Of a stretch of DNA of 64,000 nt, positions 1-9,044 are shown in pieces; within the stretch, counting starts at the first letter, position 1, and each line of letters starts with the position of its first letter. The translations under genes and the position numbers were made by a program. This DNA is from Pseudarthrobacter sp. GA104 (GTDB lineage: Bacteria > Actinomycetota > Actinomycetes > Actinomycetales > Micrococcaceae), in assembly GCF_009741265.1 (NCBI RefSeq), contig NZ_WOWL01000001.1:4464001-4528000 (forward strand), given 5' to 3'. The notes beneath the pieces are model-generated. The model worked only from the letters and a program-made list of their open reading frames with translations. It searched no databases and was not told where the DNA came from.

Positions 1-2
1 GA

Positions 3-227
3 ATGCTGGGTGACATTGCCATTTGCCCCCAGGTGGCCCGGGTGCAGGCCAAAAACGCCGGCCACCCCCTCCAGGACGAGATGTTGCTGCTGACCACCCA
101 CGGCATCCTGCATCTGCTCGGATACGACCACGCCGAACCCGAGGAAAAGGCCGAGATGTTCGGGCTCCAGCGTGAGCTGCTGTCCGGCTTCACGGGCAAA
201 GAAGCGCCTGCCGAGACCACCCAGTGA
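3..227 (+). CDS. ybeY: rRNA maturation endoribonuclease YbeY, C-terminal fragment
   Basis: Only the C-terminal 74 codons are present; the gene begins before the window. YbeY is a metal-dependent single-strand endoribonuclease for 16S rRNA 3'-end processing and ribosome quality control. The zinc signature HGILHLLGYDH is at about residues 33-43 of the fragment, with three histidines in the H-x3-H-x5-H pattern of the family. The stop overlaps the GTG start of the next gene in a GTGA junction (224-227), so the two are translationally coupled. The order ybeY, CBS-domain protein, era is common in actinobacteria. Confidence 0.93.
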   Translation: MLGDIAICPQVARVQAKNAGHPLQDEMLLLTTHGILHLLGYDHAEPEEKAEMFGLQRELLSGFTGKEAPAETTQ

Positions 228-1555
228 CGCCCCTGCTCCTCGTGGCAATGGCCCTGGTTTTCCTGGTCGTTGCGGCGGTGCTGACCGCGGCGGAGGCCGC
301 GTTCAACTTCATCCCGCGCCATGATGCCGAGGAAGCCCTGGTCAAGAGCCGCGGCACCGCCCTGCGGCGCATCCTCGGCCAGCCCGTGGCGCACATCCGC
401 GCCCTGAGGTTCTGGCGCATCTGGTTCGAAATGGCGTCCGCCGTTGCCGTGTCCGTCCTGCTCTACAGCCTGCTCAGCAACGTGTGGCTTGCGGGCCTGG
501 CAGCAACCGGGATTATGGCCCTGCTGGGCTTTGTCATTGTTGGTGTCTCCCCGCGGCAACTCGGACGGCTGCACGCAGCCGCTGTTGTCCGCTTCACCGC
601 GCCGACGATCCGTTTCCTCACCTGGGTGCTGGGGCCCATCCCGGGCTGGCTGGTGAGGCTTGGAAGCACGGCGGCCCCCGGGGCCCCCGGCGGCGACGAG
701 GCGTTCTTCAGCGAGCAGGAATTCCGTGAACTCGTGGAGCGCGCCAGCGAGTCGGACATGATCGAGGACACCGAGGCTGAGATGATCCAGTCCGTCTTCG
801 ACTTCGGTGACACCCTTGTCCGCGCCGTCATGGTGCCCCGGACCGACATCCTCACCATCGAAGCGGGGTCAAGCCTGCGCCAGGCCATGTCGCTTTTCCT
901 TCGCTCCGGCTATTCCAGGATTCCGGTGATCGGCGACAGTACCGACCAGATCCTGGGCATCATCTACCTGAAGGATGTTGCCGCCGTCATCCATGAGCTG
1001 GCGCCCAACGAGGAGCCGCCGCTGGTGGAATCGCTCGCCCGCGACGTTCGCTACGTACCGGAGTCGAAACCTGTCAGCGACCTGCTCCGGGAGCTGCAGA
1101 AAGAGTCCACGCACGTGGCCATCGTGATCGACGAATACGGCGGAACGGCCGGCCTGGTCACCCTCGAGGACCTTATCGAGGAAATCGTGGGCGAAATCGT
1201 GGACGAGTACGACACCGAAAGCGCGGAGGCCGTGGAGCTCGGGGACGGTTCGTACCGGGTCAGCGCGCGGATGGGCATTGACGACCTCGGCGAGCTCTTC
1301 GGCATTGAGCTTGACGACGACGAAGTGGACACCGTCGGCGGCCTGCTCGCCAAGGCCCTGGGCCGCGTTCCCATTGTGGGGAGCTCCGTGGAAGTGCACG
1401 GTGTGTCCCTGCGGGCCGACCGGCTTGAAGGCCGCCGAAACCGCGTCAGCCACATTATTGCGGCACCGTTGGCAAAAGAAGACACTGACCTTGAAGATCT
1501 CTTCGACGAGGCGGAAGCAACCCAGCAGGGAGTTTCACGTGAGCAAGAAAAATAA
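224..1555 (+). CDS. CBS-domain integral membrane protein (HlyC/CorC family)
   Basis: 443 residues. The first ~150 residues hold three to four hydrophobic segments (about 3-25, 68-90, 93-112) in the position of a CNNM/DUF21 membrane domain. A tandem CBS pair follows (about 200-325, including VMVPRTDI and IVIDEYGGTAGLVTLEDLIEEI), then a CorC_HlyC domain (about 345-425). Relatives are implicated in Mg2+/Co2+ homeostasis; the old name hemolysin is misleading and direct transport is not shown by the sequence. The GTG start overlaps ybeY by 4 nt and the 3' end overlaps era by 17 nt, so the three form one operon. Confidence 0.88.
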   Translation: MTPLLLVAMALVFLVVAAVLTAAEAAFNFIPRHDAEEALVKSRGTALRRILGQPVAHIRALRFWRIWFEMASAVAVSVLLYSLLSNVWLAGLAATGIMALLGFVIVGVSPRQLGRLHAAAVVRFTAPTIRFLTWVLGPIPGWLVRLGSTAAPGAPGGDEAFFSEQEFRELVERASESDMIEDTEAEMIQSVFDFGDTLVRAVMVPRTDILTIEAGSSLRQAMSLFLRSGYSRIPVIGDSTDQILGIIYLKDVAAVIHELAPNEEPPLVESLARDVRYVPESKPVSDLLRELQKESTHVAIVIDEYGGTAGLVTLEDLIEEIVGEIVDEYDTESAEAVELGDGSYRVSARMGIDDLGELFGIELDDDEVDTVGGLLAKALGRVPIVGSSVEVHGVSLRADRLEGRRNRVSHIIAAPLAKEDTDLEDLFDEAEATQQGVSREQEK

Positions 1556-2498
1556 GGCCGAAGGCCAGGACGATTTCGGCGGTTTCCACGCAGGATTTGC
1601 GATCCTGGTGGGACGGCCCAACGCGGGCAAGTCCACTTTGACGAACGCGCTGGTGGGCAAGAAGGTGGCCATTACGTCCGCCAAACCGCAGACCACCCGC
1701 CACACCATCCGCGGCATCGTTCACCGCGAGGACGCACAACTCATCCTCGTGGATACGCCGGGCCTCCATCGCCCGCGGACGCTCCTTGGCAAGCGCCTTA
1801 ACGACCTCGTGGCGGATACGCTGGCCGAAGTTGATGCGATTGGGTTCTGCCTGCCGGCCAACGAAAAGATCGGCCCCGGAGACAAATTCATTGCCGCCCA
1901 GCTCGCGGCGGTTGGCCGCAAGCCCGTGATCGCCATCGTCACCAAAGCCGACCTCGTGGACCGCCAGGCACTGACGGAACAGCTCCTGGCCGTCGCAGCC
2001 CTCGGCAGGGAAGTGATGGGGGAGGACGGCTGGAAGGACATCGTTCCCGTTTCTGCCACCGACGGCTTCCAGGTGGGCACCGTTGCTGACGTCCTGATCA
2101 GCCACATGCCGCCGTCGCCCCCGCTGTACCCTGACGGTGAACTGACGGACGAACCTGAGGCCGTCATGGTCGCAGAACTGATCCGCGAGGCGGCGCTGGA
2201 AGGTGTCCGCGATGAACTTCCGCACTCGCTCGCTGTGGTGGTGGAGGAAATCGTTCCCCGCGAAGACCGGCCCGAAGACAGCCCGCTGCTGGACGTGCGG
2301 GTCAATCTCTACGTTGAGCGTCCCTCGCAGAAGGCGATCATCATCGGCAAGGGCGGCAGCCGGCTGCGTGAAGTGGGCACCAATGCACGCAAGGGCATCG
2401 AGGCGCTCCTGGGCACGCGGATCTATCTCGACCTTCACGTGAAGGTGGCGAAGGACTGGCAGCGGGACCCGAAACAGCTGGTCAAGCTGGGTTTCTGA
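1539..2498 (+). CDS. era: GTPase Era
   Basis: 319 residues. Era is an essential GTPase that binds the 3' end of 16S rRNA and acts in 30S maturation. Visible motifs are G1 GRPNAGKS (residues 25-32), the switch region TTRHTIRG, G3 DTPG, G4 TKAD, and a C-terminal KH domain with IIIGKGGSRLREV. The open frame runs far upstream, but the GTG at 1539 has a Shine-Dalgarno sequence (AGGGAG) about 7 nt before it and gives the normal Era length. It overlaps the preceding CBS gene by 17 nt, which fits coupling in the ybeY-CBS-era operon. Confidence 0.96.
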   Translation: MSKKNKAEGQDDFGGFHAGFAILVGRPNAGKSTLTNALVGKKVAITSAKPQTTRHTIRGIVHREDAQLILVDTPGLHRPRTLLGKRLNDLVADTLAEVDAIGFCLPANEKIGPGDKFIAAQLAAVGRKPVIAIVTKADLVDRQALTEQLLAVAALGREVMGEDGWKDIVPVSATDGFQVGTVADVLISHMPPSPPLYPDGELTDEPEAVMVAELIREAALEGVRDELPHSLAVVVEEIVPREDRPEDSPLLDVRVNLYVERPSQKAIIIGKGGSRLREVGTNARKGIEALLGTRIYLDLHVKVAKDWQRDPKQLVKLGF

Positions 2499-2593
2499 GC
2501 CGTTTCGGCTCCGCCGGCGCAGGCCGCCCGGCATTTTCCCAGCCCGGGCCACTAAAATGGGCCGGATTTGGTTTTTAGAGGAAGGTTCACCAC

Positions 2594-4156
2594 GTGGGGC
2601 TAGGCCGCGACAGACGCGACAACGGACTCGATGGTCCCGCCGGAGCGGGACCCGTATCCCGCCACGCCGACGGCGGTACCGTCGGTGCAGCCCGTCATCT
2701 TGGGCGCATAAGCGGAATGCCGGTGTGGCTGAAGGTGGTCACGGCCATCCTGTCAGTGGCTATTGTGGGCGGCCTCGCCTTCGCGGGCTTCTGGTTCCTG
2801 CGCCTGCAGGGCAACATTTCCAAAGCGCCCCTGAACGCCGGTGGCGGCAGCAACGAATCCGTGAGCGACGCCACCGGACGGATGCAGATCCTCATCCTCG
2901 GTTCCGATACCCGTGACGGGAAGAACTCCGAATACGGTACGGCGGATGACTCCAACGGATACGGCAAGTCCGATGTCATGATGCTGATGGACATCTCCGA
3001 GGACAACAAGCGCGTCAGCGTCATCAGCTTCCCGCGGGACCTGCTGGTTGACATCCCGCAGTGCAAGGACCCGAAAACCAACCAGGTCTATCCTGCCCGC
3101 AGCGGTGTGATGATCAATGAAGCCATGGCTGAAGCAGGCATTGGCTGCGCCGTGGACACCGTCAACAAACTCACCGGCCTGGAAGTGGACCACTTCATGA
3201 TGGCTGACTTCAATGCCGTGAAGGAACTGTCCAACGCGGTCGGGGGTGTGGAGGTGTGCATCAGTGACGCCGTCTACGATCCTGACTCACGCCTCCGGCT
3301 GCCGGCCGGCACCTCGGCTGTCCAGGGTGAGATGGCCCTCGCGTTCCTGCGCACCCGGCATGCCTTTGCCGACGGCGGCGACCTGGGCCGGATCAAGGCC
3401 CAGCAAGGGTTCCTGTCCTCCCTGACCCGCAAGATCAAGGACGACGGTACGCTCTCGGATCCGGGGAAGATGCTGAAGATCGCCGACGTGGTAACCCAGA
3501 ACCTGACCGTCGATGAAGGGCTGGCCTCGGTGCCCAGCCTGCTCACCATCGGGTCCCGGCTCAAGGACATCGACGTCAGCAAGGTGGCGTTCGTGGCTGT
3601 GCCCACCACCCCCGCGGTGCTGGATCCGAACAGGCTCCAGATTGCCGAGCCCGCAGGTTCCCAGCTCTTCTCGGCAATGCGGCAGGACGTCGACCTGACC
3701 GATCCAACCGCTCCGTCGCCTGCGCCAACGGAGACGTCGGCACCCCCGACCCCCACGGAAACCACGCCTGCGCCCCCGCCCTACGACAAAGCCCTGCAGC
3801 CTGTCACGGTGGCCAACGGCAGCGGCGTCCCGGGCCGTGCCCAGGAAATAGTCCAGGCCCTGGTCGCCGGCGGATTCGCGCAGGCCGGCCGGTTTGAGGC
3901 GACGGCTGTGGCGCAGTCGGTGGTCTACTACGGCCCGGACTTCGCGGACGTGGCAGCGGATGTTGCCGCAATGCTGGGTATTCCCGCTGAACAAATGCTC
4001 CCTGCCCCGAACATCGCAGGGGTCCAGGTATACCTCGGTACCGACTTCACCGCCGGCACCACCTACGGGGCGGCCGTATTGCCCGAAGACATCGTTAACC
4101 AGACAGCCAAGGATGCGGCCTGCCAGCAGGCCAATCCGATGCTCATCGAGCGTTAG
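2594..4156 (+). CDS. LytR-CpsA-Psr (LCP) family cell-wall glycopolymer ligase
   Basis: 520 residues. LCP enzymes transfer undecaprenyl-linked glycopolymers to peptidoglycan outside the membrane. A cytosolic N-terminus (about 1-42) precedes one membrane anchor (about 44-68). The LCP catalytic domain follows, with LILGSDTRDG, the arginine motif SFPRDLLVDIP and FLRTRHAFADGGDLGRIKAQQ. A Pro/Thr-rich linker (about 375-400) leads to a LytR_C domain containing VTVANGSGVPG (about 402-485). The GTG start is chosen because of a strong Shine-Dalgarno (AGAGGAAGG) 8 nt upstream. It has its own transcription unit, ended by the hairpin at 4193-4242. Confidence 0.92.
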   Translation: MGLGRDRRDNGLDGPAGAGPVSRHADGGTVGAARHLGRISGMPVWLKVVTAILSVAIVGGLAFAGFWFLRLQGNISKAPLNAGGGSNESVSDATGRMQILILGSDTRDGKNSEYGTADDSNGYGKSDVMMLMDISEDNKRVSVISFPRDLLVDIPQCKDPKTNQVYPARSGVMINEAMAEAGIGCAVDTVNKLTGLEVDHFMMADFNAVKELSNAVGGVEVCISDAVYDPDSRLRLPAGTSAVQGEMALAFLRTRHAFADGGDLGRIKAQQGFLSSLTRKIKDDGTLSDPGKMLKIADVVTQNLTVDEGLASVPSLLTIGSRLKDIDVSKVAFVAVPTTPAVLDPNRLQIAEPAGSQLFSAMRQDVDLTDPTAPSPAPTETSAPPTPTETTPAPPPYDKALQPVTVANGSGVPGRAQEIVQALVAGGFAQAGRFEATAVAQSVVYYGPDFADVAADVAAMLGIPAEQMLPAPNIAGVQVYLGTDFTAGTTYGAAVLPEDIVNQTAKDAACQQANPMLIER

Positions 4157-4192
4157 CGGACCGGGCCCCAGCGGCACAACGGAACAGTCTGT

Positions 4193-4242
4193 GACAAGGC
4201 ACAGCGGGGACCGCCGGAAGGCGGGTCCCGCTGTGCCTTGTC
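4193..4242. terminator. Bidirectional hairpin terminator between LCP gene and M13 peptidase
   Basis: A 23-bp inverted repeat with two mismatches and a GGAA loop lies exactly between the convergent stops at 4156 and 4244. It can serve both genes. There is no long U tract; the arms end in GACAAGG/CCTTGTC. Confidence 0.8.
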
Positions 4243-4243
4243 A

Positions 4244-6196
4244 TTACCAGATGCTGACGCGTTCCGCGGGAGGCATCCACATGCCATCCTGTTCGGAAAC
4301 CTCGAATGCCTCGTGGAAGGCGTCGAGGTTCCTGGCAATGGCATTGGTGCGGAACTCGTTAGGGGAGTGCGGGTCCGTCGCGAGACGGCGGATAGCCTCC
4401 TCCTGCCGAATGACCTGCCGCCAGCCGGCGGCCCACGAGGCAAAGAAGCGCTGCTCCCCGGTCAGGCCGTCCAGGACCTCCGGTTCCTTTCCGTCAAGGC
4501 TGATCTGGTAGGCCTTGTAGGCGATCGCCAGGCCTGCCAGATCGCCAATGTTCTCGCCAAGCGTGAGCCGGCCGTTGACGTTGTGTCCTGGCGCCGCGGA
4601 GGGTGACAGGGCATCGAATTGGGCTACGAGTTTGGCGGTGAGCTCTTCGAAAGCCTCCCGGTCCTCGTCCGTCCACCAGTTCCGCAGCGCCCCGCCGCCG
4701 TCGAACTGGGACCCCTGATCATCAAAACCATGGCCGATCTCGTGCCCGATGACAGCCCCGATGCCGCCATAGTTCACGGCGTCGTCAGCATCGGCCGTGA
4801 AGAACGGGGGCTGCAGGATCGCTGCCGGGAACACGATTTCGTTCATCATCGGGTGGTAGTACGCGTTGACCGTCTGCGGGGTCATGAGCCACTTGTTGCG
4901 GTCCACCGGCTTGCCCACCTCATCAAGGTGCCTGTCGACGTCGGCATTGTGTGCACGTTCCACATTGCCCAGCAGGTCAGCCGGATCGATCTCCACGGCG
5001 GAGTAATCGATCCATTCCTCCGGGTAGCCGATTTTCGCCCGGAACCCCTCAAGTTTCCGGAGCGCTTCCGCCTTAGTGGCGTCTCCCATCCAGCCCACGG
5101 CGGTGATGCTCTGCCGGTAGGCCTCTATCAGGTTGGCAACGAGCGCCTGCATGCGTGCCTTGTGGGTCTCCGGGAAATGCCGGGCGACGTAGATCTGCCC
5201 CACGGCTTCGCCAAGCGCCGCTTCGACGACGGCGACACCGCGCTTCCAGCGGTCCTTGTTCCTCGGGGTGCCGCTGAGGGTGGTCCCGTAGAAGGCGAAA
5301 TTGGCATCCACGAACGACGACGAAAGGTAGGGGGCCGCGGCGCTCACCACCCGCATGGCGAGCCATTCCTGCCAGTGGGCCAGCGGCTCGGACCCAAGGA
5401 GCGCTGCGGCCCCGTCGAAGAACGGCGGGGTGCTCACCACGATTTCCCGGCGTTTGGCCTCGTCGATGCCGGCGGCTTCGAACCATGTGGTGAGCAGGGG
5501 GAACAGCGCGGACGCTTCATCCGCCGTCTTCAGGTTGTAGGTCTTTTGCGGGTCCCGGAGCGTGACTTTGTCCCAGTGGTGGGATGCGAGCCTGGTCTCC
5601 AGCTCCACCACCCGCCCGGCGGCGGCCCCGGCGTCAGCAACGCCGGCCAGCTCAAGCATGGTCTTCACGTGTGCGTTGTACGCCGTAACCGTCGGCGCGA
5701 ACTTTTCTTCCCGGTAGTACGACTCGTCCGGCAGGCCAAGGCCGCCCTGTCCGGTGTACAGCAGGATCCGGTCGGGGTTGCCCGCATCGGGGGCCGGGTA
5801 GATATAGAAGAGCCCCCCAACATCGGCCCGGAAGAGCCGCCCTGCCAGGGACACGAGCTCAGCCACGGTGGTTGTGGCGAACACGGCCGCCAGCCTCTGC
5901 CGGATCGGTTCCATGCCCTTGGCTTCAACAGCGGCCTCGTCCATGAAGCTGTTGTAGAGGTCGCCGATCTTCCGCTCGATTCCGCTGGCGGCTTCACCCT
6001 TGGCCGCCGCCTCCTCAATGATGTCCCGGACCGCGATCTCTGCACCGTCCCGGAGCGCCGTGAAGGCTCCCTCAAGCGGACGGTCGTCAGGGATTTCCGC
6101 GCCCTTCAGCCAGGCACCGTTGACGTGCTGGTACAGGTCATCCTGCGGCCGGACCGTGTGGTCGATGGTGGACAGGTCGATCCCCGATATGGGCAC
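4244..6196 (-). CDS. M13 family zinc metallopeptidase (PepO/neprilysin-like)
   Basis: 650 residues, a full-length M13 enzyme. The zinc motif HEIGH is at residues 485-489, preceded by NAYYHPMMNEIVFPAAIL, which matches the substrate-binding NAYY region of the family. The third zinc ligand lies in ENIGDLAGLAIAY further on. The N-terminus shows no signal peptide or membrane anchor, so it is probably a cytosolic oligopeptidase, like bacterial PepO relatives. The GTG start has AAAGGAG 5 nt upstream. It is a single-gene unit, divergent from leuA and convergent with the LCP gene. Confidence 0.93.
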   Translation of the reverse strand: MPISGIDLSTIDHTVRPQDDLYQHVNGAWLKGAEIPDDRPLEGAFTALRDGAEIAVRDIIEEAAAKGEAASGIERKIGDLYNSFMDEAAVEAKGMEPIRQRLAAVFATTTVAELVSLAGRLFRADVGGLFYIYPAPDAGNPDRILLYTGQGGLGLPDESYYREEKFAPTVTAYNAHVKTMLELAGVADAGAAAGRVVELETRLASHHWDKVTLRDPQKTYNLKTADEASALFPLLTTWFEAAGIDEAKRREIVVSTPPFFDGAAALLGSEPLAHWQEWLAMRVVSAAAPYLSSSFVDANFAFYGTTLSGTPRNKDRWKRGVAVVEAALGEAVGQIYVARHFPETHKARMQALVANLIEAYRQSITAVGWMGDATKAEALRKLEGFRAKIGYPEEWIDYSAVEIDPADLLGNVERAHNADVDRHLDEVGKPVDRNKWLMTPQTVNAYYHPMMNEIVFPAAILQPPFFTADADDAVNYGGIGAVIGHEIGHGFDDQGSQFDGGGALRNWWTDEDREAFEELTAKLVAQFDALSPSAAPGHNVNGRLTLGENIGDLAGLAIAYKAYQISLDGKEPEVLDGLTGEQRFFASWAAGWRQVIRQEEAIRRLATDPHSPNEFRTNAIARNLDAFHEAFEVSEQDGMWMPPAERVSIW

Positions 6197-6299
6197 TGAA
6201 ACTCCTTTGATGAAGGGCCGCGGCCCGGTCGAATACCCGGCGGCGTCTGCATGGTGGACTTTACGGACGGTAGTGCCCTTTCATCTTACGCACGCGTGT

Positions 6300-6305
6300 T
6301 ACCCT
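6300..6305 (+). promoter_or_regulatory. -10 element of the leuA leader transcript
   Basis: TACCCT fits the actinobacterial TANNNT consensus and ends 6 nt before the GTG of the leader ORF. No Shine-Dalgarno precedes that GTG, so transcription probably starts at or next to the start codon. No convincing -35 was seen. Confidence 0.6.
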
Positions 6306-6311
6306 CAAAAG

Positions 6312-6368
6312 GTGCGTGCAGAGCTCCTTCTTCTTAGCTGCCGCGGCGAGGCCTCAGACGCGATCTAG
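6312..6368 (+). CDS. leuA leader peptide (Leu-rich attenuation uORF)
   Basis: 18-residue ORF beginning VRAELLLLSC and ending ASDAI. Four consecutive leucine codons (CTC CTT CTT CTT, 6324-6335) lie 82 nt before leuA. Leucine leader peptides upstream of leuA have been described in actinobacteria. The expected role is sensing charged tRNA-Leu: a ribosome stalled on the Leu run would reach into the left arm of the hairpin at 6341-6391 and change expression of leuA. The start has no Shine-Dalgarno and fits leaderless initiation from the -10 at 6300. Too short to be found by ordinary gene calling. Confidence 0.82.
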   Translation: MRAELLLLSCRGEASDAI

Positions 6369-6391
6369 CGCAAGGCCCAACCTCGCTGCGG
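6341..6391 (+). promoter_or_regulatory. Leucine attenuator hairpin upstream of leuA
   Basis: An 11-bp stem pairs 6341-6351 (CCGCGGCGAGG) with 6381-6391 (CCTCGCTGCGG); every position pairs, with one G-U. The left arm lies inside the 3' half of the leader ORF, immediately downstream of the four Leu codons, and the 29-nt loop contains the leader stop codon. That geometry fits control by ribosome position. No U tract follows, so regulation could be translational or Rho-linked rather than intrinsic termination. Confidence 0.65.
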
Positions 6392-6449
6392 AGTTTGTGT
6401 TGCCCGGCCACCCTTTCACCGAAGAACCACAGAAAAGGCCCCGATAGTA

Positions 6450-8189
6450 ATGCGAAACGCACAGAAGCCCTCAGGAATGCCCGCCCACCGCTACACGCCG
6501 TTCCAGGACCAGATCAAGGTAGAGCTGCCGGACCGCACGTGGCCGGACAAGATCATCACCAAAGCCCCCCGCTGGTGTGCGGTGGACCTGCGTGACGGCA
6601 ACCAGGCCCTGATTGATCCCATGAGCCCTGCCCGCAAGATGAAGATGTTCGACCTGCTGGTACGGATGGGCTACAAGGAGATTGAGGTAGGTTTTCCCTC
6701 TGCTTCCCAGACGGATTTCGACTTTGTCCGCCAGCTCATTGAGGGCAACCACATCCCGGACGACGTCACCCTCCAGGTCCTCACCCAGGCCCGCGAGCAC
6801 TTGATCGAGCGCACCTACGAATCCCTGGTAGGCGCCAAGCAGGCCATCGTCCACCTGTACAACTCCACCTCCGTCCTGCAGCGCCGGGTTGTCTTCAACC
6901 AGGACGAGGACGGCATCCTGGACATCGCACTCCAGGGCGCCCGCCTGTGCAGGAAGTACGAGGAGACCCTCGCGGACACGCACGTGACCTACGAGTACTC
7001 CCCGGAGTCCTTTACCGGCACGGAGCTGGAATACGCTGTGCGGGTCTGCAACGCCGTCGCTGATGTTTTTGAAGCCTCCGCGGACCGCCAGGTCATCATC
7101 AACCTGCCTGCCACCGTGGAAATGGCCACCCCCAACGTTTACGCCGACTCCATTGAGTGGATGAGCCGCCACCTGCATCCCCGCGAAGGCATCATCCTCT
7201 CCCTGCACCCCCACAATGACCGCGGCACTGGCGTAGCGGCCGCGGAACTGGGCTATATGGCGGGCGCCGACCGCATCGAGGGCTGCCTGTTCGGCAACGG
7301 TGAGCGGACCGGCAACGTCGACCTGGTGACCCTCGGCCTGAACCTGTTTGTGCAGGGCATCGACCCCATGATCGACTTCTCCAACATCGACGACGTCCGC
7401 CGGACCGTGGAGTACTGCAACCAGCTCCCCGTCCCCGAGCGCTCACCCTACGGCGGCGACCTCGTCTTCACGGCGTTCTCCGGCTCCCACCAGGACGCCA
7501 TCAAGAAGGGTTTCGAGGCGTTGGAGCGGGACGCCGCGGCCGCCGGCAAGGCAGTGGAAGACTTCACGTGGCAGGTGCCGTACCTGCCCGTGGACCCCAA
7601 GGACCTGGGCCGCAGCTACGAGGCCGTTATCCGCGTCAACTCGCAGTCCGGCAAGGGCGGCGTGGCCTACCTGCTGAAGAACGAGCACAGCCTGGACCTG
7701 CCGCGCCGCGCCCAGATCGAATTCTCCGGCGTGATCCAGAAGCGCACGGACACCGTTGGCGGCGAAGTAAGCGGCGCCCAGCTGTGGCAGGTCTTCCAGG
7801 ATGAGTACCTGCCCTCCGGGAAGGCAGACGGGCAGTGGGGACGCTACTCCCTGGGCGCTGTCAAGACAGAAACGGATGACGACGGCGGCATGACGCTTCA
7901 CGCCTCGCTCACCGTGGACGGCGTGCAGGTCCAGCGTACCGGGACCGGCAACGGCCCCATTGCGGCCCTGCTGAGCATCCTGCGGGAAGACGGCGTGGAT
8001 GTCCGGGTCCTCGACTACAGCGAACACGCCCTTTCCGAGGGCGGCAATGCCATGGCCGCCGCCTACGTCGAGTGCGCCGTGGGGGAGCGGGTCCTGTGGG
8101 GCGTGGGCATTGACGCCAACACCAGCATGTCTTCGCTGAAGGCAGTTATTTCCGCCGTGAACCGCGCCATCCGGGACGCCCGGGCCTGA
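6450..8189 (+). CDS. leuA: 2-isopropylmalate synthase
   Basis: 579 residues. LeuA condenses acetyl-CoA with 2-ketoisovalerate in the first committed step of leucine synthesis. It belongs to the long actinobacterial type, with an N-terminal extension before the DRE-TIM barrel. Visible are the DLRDGNQ motif (46-52), the metal ligand motif LHPHNDRGTG (about 251-260), GNGERTGNVDLVTL, and a C-terminal LeuA dimer/leucine-feedback domain (about 440-575) with GTGNGPIAALL. The ATG start gives this standard N-terminus. It is preceded by the leucine leader and attenuator, so both transcriptional and allosteric control are expected. Confidence 0.97.
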   Translation: MRNAQKPSGMPAHRYTPFQDQIKVELPDRTWPDKIITKAPRWCAVDLRDGNQALIDPMSPARKMKMFDLLVRMGYKEIEVGFPSASQTDFDFVRQLIEGNHIPDDVTLQVLTQAREHLIERTYESLVGAKQAIVHLYNSTSVLQRRVVFNQDEDGILDIALQGARLCRKYEETLADTHVTYEYSPESFTGTELEYAVRVCNAVADVFEASADRQVIINLPATVEMATPNVYADSIEWMSRHLHPREGIILSLHPHNDRGTGVAAAELGYMAGADRIEGCLFGNGERTGNVDLVTLGLNLFVQGIDPMIDFSNIDDVRRTVEYCNQLPVPERSPYGGDLVFTAFSGSHQDAIKKGFEALERDAAAAGKAVEDFTWQVPYLPVDPKDLGRSYEAVIRVNSQSGKGGVAYLLKNEHSLDLPRRAQIEFSGVIQKRTDTVGGEVSGAQLWQVFQDEYLPSGKADGQWGRYSLGAVKTETDDDGGMTLHASLTVDGVQVQRTGTGNGPIAALLSILREDGVDVRVLDYSEHALSEGGNAMAAAYVECAVGERVLWGVGIDANTSMSSLKAVISAVNRAIRDARA

Positions 8190-8196
8190 CGCCGCA

Positions 8197-8232
8197 CCGT
8201 TGAGCCGCCGGGACCCGCCGGCGGCACAACGG
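8197..8232 (+). terminator. Hairpin downstream of leuA (possible terminator)
   Basis: A stem of 8 + 6 bp, with a single A/A mismatch and a 6-nt loop, starts 8 nt after the leuA stop. There is no U tract, so it may be a weak terminator or an mRNA 3'-end stabiliser ahead of recO. Confidence 0.45.
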
Positions 8233-8289
8233 AGCCCCGCCCGGTGGCGGCCGGCCGAATGGTGCCTGCAAAGGATGGGAAGATAAGGC

Positions 8290-9042
8290 GTGGCCCAACA
8301 CTCTTTCGCCTCCCGCGCGTACCGGGACGACGCCGTCGTACTGCGCACCCATAAGCTGGGCGAGGCGGACCGGATCATCACCCTCCTGACCAAGCACCAC
8401 GGCCAGGTGCGGGCTGTGGCCAAGGGGGTCCGGCGCACCAGCAGCCGGTTTGGAGCGCGCCTTGAGCCGTTTATGGTGGCGGACCTGCAGCTTGTTTCCG
8501 GCAAGACGCTGGACATCGTCACCCAGGCGGTGGCCAAGGGCGCCTACGGCGGCAGCATTGCCGCCGATTACGGCCGGTATACGGTGGCGGCCGCGATGAC
8601 CGAGACGGCGGAGAAGCTCACCGACGTCGACGGGGAGGCAGGAACTGCCCAGTACAACCTGCTGGTGGGTGCCCTGGCCGCCTTGAGCAGGGATGAACAC
8701 GCCGCCGGCCTGATCCTCGACTCCTATCTGCTGCGCGCCTTGGCCACCGGCGGCTGGGCCCCCAGTTTTACGGACTGCGCCCGCTGCGGGGTTCCCGGCC
8801 CGCATACCGCTTTCTCAGCGCCGCTGGGAGGGATGGTCTGCAGCGGCTGCAGGCCCCCAGGATCACCGGCTCCTGCGCCGGAAACCGTGGTCCTCCTGGC
8901 GGCACTGCTCACCGGTGACTGGACCACGGCGGACGGCTCCCTTCCGCCACACCGGAAAGAAGCTGCGGGCCTGGTGGCGGCGTACCTGCAATGGCATCTC
9001 GAACGAGTCCTGAAGTCCCTCAAACATGTGGAGCGAAGCTGA
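8290..9042 (+). CDS. recO: DNA repair protein RecO
   Basis: 250 residues. RecO loads RecA on SSB-coated gaps with RecF/RecR. An N-terminal OB fold (about 1-85; YRDDAVVLRTHKLGEADRIITLLT) is followed by a helical domain with a four-cysteine zinc site, CARCGVPG and CSGC (about 161-186). The GTG start has a purine-rich Shine-Dalgarno region (GGGAAGATAAGG). uppS begins 3 nt after its stop, so the two are co-transcribed and probably coupled, as in other actinobacteria. Confidence 0.94.
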   Translation: MAQHSFASRAYRDDAVVLRTHKLGEADRIITLLTKHHGQVRAVAKGVRRTSSRFGARLEPFMVADLQLVSGKTLDIVTQAVAKGAYGGSIAADYGRYTVAAAMTETAEKLTDVDGEAGTAQYNLLVGALAALSRDEHAAGLILDSYLLRALATGGWAPSFTDCARCGVPGPHTAFSAPLGGMVCSGCRPPGSPAPAPETVVLLAALLTGDWTTADGSLPPHRKEAAGLVAAYLQWHLERVLKSLKHVERS

Positions 9043-9044
9043 CA

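Noticed and set aside
4619..6199. Long plus-strand open frame (526 codons) opposite the M13 peptidase
   Set aside because: Its protein is rich in Arg, Gly, His and Val without any motif, it lies exactly antisense to a clear M13 peptidase, and it has no convincing ribosome site; typical of high-GC third-position effects.
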